From Tretioscincus oriximinensis (Eukaryota > Chordata > Lepidosauria > Squamata > Gymnophthalmidae): a DNA stretch of 64,000 nucleotides. Positions 59,471 to 64,000 of the stretch are shown here, piece by piece. The position numbers and the translations under genes are program-made. The notes under the pieces are model-generated. The model did not search any database and had not been told where the DNA came from. It worked only from the letters and a program-made list of their open reading frames with translations. Positions within the stretch are counted from its first letter, which is position 1. Each line of letters opens with the position of its first letter. The stretch covers positions 3,245,520-3,309,519 of the forward strand of contig JAJVDF010000029.1 in the NCBI GenBank assembly GCA_022410635.1, in the 5' to 3' direction.

Positions 59471-60004
59471 ATATTGTTGTTTTAATATGTTCATTTGGTT
59501 TTTATTGTTAACTACTCTGAGACTGTTTGCAAAGTAGCCCAATCTTCTGGGGATTCTTGAGCAGAAGACAGGATGAAGATCCTACATGTTCTTGATTTCC
59601 TTTAAATGGCTCATAGAAACATCCTGCCTTCAACTTGAAGAAAATTTCTAAGCATTAGTTCTAGTAACCTTTGCTATACTAAAACTAATAACCTGATGAC
59701 TGTCATTATCTTTCTGTATACCTGTTGTACTCGAATTAGCCACATAACTGTAATGGTGCATTAAAGGGTGTTTAAAGGGAATAATACATCATTTTAGACC
59801 ACATAATTGACTAGGCTAATAAATAAAAACTGTTTGCTCAGTTAAAATTTCTCCTATTTAACTGGATCATAGATAGTTTTTATATGAGTAGTTTATCATG
59901 CAAATATTTATANGTTTAATGGAGAAAAGACCATGTTTGGAAAAAACATTATTTGCTTTGTAAATTTCGCAAGAGATAATGCCTCATTCAATATATTGTT
60001 CAAA

Positions 60005-60115
60005 TAAATAGCCATGTTAGTCTGTACCAGTTTTCTAGCAAGAAGATTAAGTTTCTAGAATCTTAGAGATTAACAAGAAAAAGCTCCTAGCATGAAGTTT
60101 TGTTGAGTAAGCATT
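60005..60115 (+). repeat. Unclassified dispersed repeat, degenerate copy
   Basis: aaatagccatgttagtctgt then atcttagagattaacaag; same family as 34690. Confidence 0.45.
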
Positions 60116-60707
60116 TGTTGGTCCCCCTTTACTAGAACCTTAAGATATTGATTATTATGTGTCATTTACAAAAGAATTAGTGAGATGCACATTTATGGTT
60201 AACTTAAAGTGCATCATTACACTTGGTTTAAAGAGTTATGAATGGAACATAAGTGTGGCTACAAGGAACATGCAGAACAAAGATTGTGCATCTGCGTTAC
60301 TGTTTCATTGATATTTTTCTTGCATCTTCCATCCTACTTATCCAGTTAACTAGTACTGAGGGAAGTTGAAATAAATGAGGACCACAGTGATATGGTGAAA
60401 ATGATATCCATATTTGGATCTAATTCTAGCTCTATGGCATCCTGGTTATATGACTGCCCCCAAACTGCCAGGACAACTTGAGGTGCTCTCCCTGGTAATA
60501 TTTCTAGATCTATTCTATTGTTGTGAATGGCATGTGACTATCAGAAATGGCCAGACGTAAATGTTTCTAGAGAGCTATTATAGCATGCATTTCTTCATCT
60601 ACTCGGGTATTAGAACAAGGACAACCTTCTGGTCTCTTTCAGGAGGAACTTGTATGGAATGATTAGAAAAGTTGTCTGAATTGGATTCAACATTTCCCTC
60701 CCAGAGG

Positions 60708-60880
60708 GGTTGTAGCTCAGTAGTAGCACAAACTACCTAGGGAGCAGAGGGTTACAGGTTCAGTCCCCTCCCTCTCCCTGGAAGTAGTCAATGGTAAGTC
60801 ACTTTATCTCTGCCAAGAAAATTGTACAAAACAATTGCTGATGGAGATGCCTATGCAGTCAATCAGTGGGTTCTATTAAC
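60708..60880 (+). mobile_element. tRNA-derived SINE
   Basis: Head ggttgtagctcagtagtagc (box A) and gttacaggttcagtcccctc (box B), then a non-tRNA body with gatggagatgcctatgcagt. A SINE type different from those at 17164 and 56508. Confidence 0.65.
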
Positions 60881-61024
60881 AACCAACANTTTTTTCCTTC
60901 TATATAATAAATGGCTCATTTATGCAAATATTTGCAAGGGAAAACTAGATTTATAAATTTTTAAAATCTCCCATGGANAATTCAGTTTACCATAAAGAAT
61001 TTGAGATTATCTCTAGTTGATCTC

Positions 61025-61205
61025 TGTAGTTCCCCCCAGCCTATGGAATAGTCTCCCCCTTAAAGTGCATCTGCCATTACCATTGGACACTTCTAGAAAA
61101 TCTTTGAAAACTCACCTCTTTGTGGCCTTGGGTTGAAGAAATGCTATTTTTCCTTTTCCCTAAGGCCTTTGGCTATGGGCAGGGTATAAGAATAAATAAA
61201 TAAAT
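61025..61205 (+). repeat. LINE 3'-type tail
   Basis: gcctatggaatagtctcccc, ttgaaaactcacctctttgtg, then gcctttggctatgggcaggg and tataagaataaataaataaa. Related to 59340-59470. Confidence 0.55.
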
Positions 61206-64000
61206 TTCAGCACTAGCAATGCTGCTTCTTTCTCCTAGAATTATAATTTTGTTATACCTCAGAACTTAAAATATGATTGTTTTCTTTTGCTCTCTCATTA
61301 TATTTTAAAAATATACCAAGGAACCAAAGAAACTGCATTTGATATTATTTTGTGATGATTTTCTTGAGGTTAACGACATAGTTTAGAATATTTACTCTCA
61401 TAAACTTTCAGTACCTAAAATTAAACTTTAAAATTCACAAACTTTAAAAATGTATCTGTTGAAATAAGTACATTGATGGAATTCATCCTATGTTCCTCAT
61501 TTACAGAGTTATTTTTCTTCGTAGCTGCACTTCTAATAGACACAGATGATCCTGCCCATTTTGTAACTACCCAGTTTTGTTACATTTCACCTAGAGAAAC
61601 TGAGAAAGCTTTAGTGTCCTGGACAGCCAGTTCTTCTGGATGTTTTCACAAAATTATACTCCGTTTAGTAATATAAGACTTGCTTCCAAGAAAGTGTTCA
61701 TAAGATTTAAGCCTTAGTTTTAAAATTTCTATCAAGCAAATCCTATTCTTTGCTTAAATTTATTACATATCTAAAGCACCTCCAGTTATTTTGAGTAAGC
61801 CATGTGAACACTGGAAAATGCTGACCACTCCAAAGAAGTGTATAAAATAGCATATTCAATAAATTCAGATTATTAGGTATCAAAATAATTGGAAGTCACA
61901 TGCAATAAAAATTATTATGCATTGTACATCCACTAAATCACTGTTTTTGTTAATTTAAATAATTTCTATGTAACACTTCATTAAGATTCCCAGCACTGTC
62001 TAAGAGCATGGAAGAGTGAAATCTGTACTATAAAGCAACAATATAACCACAAATTTCCCCTCTTGGTTACAATCTGGAATTAAGTTGCTAACTCGCATGT
62101 TGCAAATAGATTTGACTCCAATGTACTACTAGTAGTGAAAGTTAATATAGTGAAGATTTTTGCAGTTTAAGGTAAATGATATTGCCTATGAAGGAAAGAA
62201 AAAATGTAAATGTAAAATAAACTTCAATTCAGTAGTTAATTTTTTTAAAGAGTANAAACATTTCCAGATAATCTCAAATTTCAAGTCTCGTATAGGAAAA
62301 AGGCTGAGTNCAGTCCTTTTATAATTATCAAACTGGCTAAAGTGTGTTTGCATTTAACAAAAGAGCCCTAAAGCTCTTTGTAGTTGTAGCAGAAATTTAT
62401 TACACTCTCTTGAACTGCTTTTGGGGTAGAAAAAAGAAGAAAAATGGAGGACAACAGAATCTATTGGAGAACTATTGAAAACAATATTTTTGGTGGTCTC
62501 TTCTAACACAAGAGTTTTGCAGCACTATCATTCTCTTAAGCCTCTCTGAGAGGCCATAGATTAGGCAGTCTGTGTATAGCTTCAGTCCAAAGTAAGTGAG
62601 ATGGAATTTTTCCGCTATGGATGGCCATGTGCTTACTTCTTTGATCATGCTTGGGTGCAAGATTTGCAGTATGTAAAAAAGAACATTACTATGTGGTTGG
62701 GAATTTTTTTATATATATAATTTTGCTTTGCCNTATGTCCTTGATTCACTTGGAACTTTCACTGATAAATTTCACTCTTGACTACTCAAGAACAATAAAA
62801 TACTCTTTTTGATCCATAACTTGAAGAGCTCTGGATAATACTTACATTCTAAGTATCATTGTCACATTTATGGAACTAAATGTATAGGTATTTCAGAGTC
62901 TGAAACTTTGATATTCTTAAAGAATTCTTCAGTTGACTTTGTATTGGAAGGGATAAGAAAATATATGGTGCTTGAACGAGTTTGGGATTACTAGATCAAA
63001 GCAGGTCAGTAGTGCTACACCCTAATGGGTGCAGCTTGTAATGCTGACAGCAACTGCTTAAATTGCTACTCTATAACACCCATTAAAGNTGTAACATTGC
63101 AGTCTGGCTTTATCTGGCAGTCCTACATAAGTTNATTTAAGTACTTTGGTCCAATTTTCTGGAACACAAGTTTTACAGAGTTCTTTTCTGGAGGAAAAAG
63201 ACTAGAACCTGAAGCATTAGAGTAATAAAATCATAGTACTGATTTATTAATTTAAATAAACATGATGTTTAAATGTACAAATATTACAACATCAAGAAAC
63301 AAGTTTCTAAAGCTATGCCTGCAAATGATAGTAATGGATGTTTTCTTTTGAACGTTATATGGTAAATGACAACAAAAACATATATAACCAGAATGGCAAG
63401 AATATCTAAAGTCTTTCTTGTGACACAATTGCGTTTTTATTTTCTTAAAAAAAGACAAAGACCACCTATAGGTATTTTAAATATCTATTATGTTATCTGA
63501 GTAAACATTTCCCAAGACAAGACTTGACAAGACAATGTGGGGGAGAGTGAAAGAAAAATTATAAATGAAAAGATTCACGTGGTAGACATCGTATCCCTTT
63601 CAGTGCTTCCCAAACAAATTGAGCTTGGATATATGTGGGGACTGTTTGTGGATTTGTAAGAGATTTTGCTGATAATGTTGTGAAAGATGGCAACGTTTGG
63701 GCTTGTGTTTAGGTTTAGAATAGATACTCCAAATTGCCCTCTTCTTCATTTGCCAGAAAGATCTGTTCTTGTGGTCAGCAAGTACCCTTTCTGCTTGGTT
63801 AGTTAGCTTGCAATCCCGTCATCAGAAACAACTATACTTTTTACAGCACTGGGCAAAAACAGGGCAATACCGGAATGTATTTTTNTATGGATATATATAT
63901 AATTTTAGAACAACTTCCAGAGTAAAATCCATGTATAAATTGCGCTACAAAGCAAATCAACCACCAATCAATAACCTAATTTGTCACCCATTCTAGTCAT
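61206..64000. other. Right end, nothing recognised
   Basis: AT-rich. Short ORFs (for example 61473-61676 and 63025-63225) have no conserved motif and no flanking splice sites of note. Confidence 0.45.

Noticed and set aside
56766..64000. MRPL14 coding exons
   Set aside because: Looked for its conserved middle block on both strands and saw nothing similar; the coding exons, if syntenic, are beyond the right edge.
1..64000. CRISPR arrays, operons, prophage or other bacterial systems
   Set aside because: The window is an intron-rich vertebrate locus; no spaced short repeats or tight gene packing were seen.

Overview
This window is vertebrate nuclear DNA. Its repeats are those of a squamate reptile: an L1 fragment, CR1 tails, tRNA-derived SINEs of the Sauria and CORE types, and many hAT and mariner-like foldback elements. 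The order is an inference from repeat types; the species cannot be read from the sequence. Nearly everything is intron or dispersed repeat. Scattered single N bases and one ~330-base N run (28806-29135) mark it as a draft assembly.

The one gene I can support is the 5' part of TMEM63B (CSC1-like protein 2, a mechanosensitive/osmosensitive cation channel) on the minus strand. I placed nine coding exons by eye, with matching splice sites and an unbroken reading frame: 19168-19338 (start), 16709-16788, 13256-13294 (39-nt microexon), 6613-6703, 4389-4426, 2876-3018, 1748-1799, 1506-1614 and 936-1006. They encode about 264 residues, from the extracellular N-terminus through the TM2 region into the cytosolic linker. 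The rest of the gene lies beyond the left edge.

Right of the start codon is a ~35.6 kb intron 1 full of mobile elements (19361 to ~54940). It ends at a CpG island (about 54470-55500) that should hold the non-coding first exon. In mammals this island is shared head-to-head with MRPL14. NRF-1-like and Sp1-like sites support a bidirectional promoter, but no MRPL14 coding exon is visible in the remaining 8.5 kb, so that neighbour is inferred from synteny only.

The most informative points for the gene are these. The exon before the microexon uses a GC splice donor, and frame requires it. The microexon is a 39-nt cassette that can be skipped without breaking frame. A four-codon upstream ORF lies two bases before the start codon. 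Two oppositely oriented copies of one hAT foldback family bracket exon 5.

The mobile elements include four copies of a hairpin-rich hAT foldback family (three with perfect 8-bp target duplications), a second family ending in TAGGCTGACC that carries a POU-octamer palindrome, two nested insertions, a probable solo LTR with duplicated U3 repeats, and two very short palindromic MITE families.
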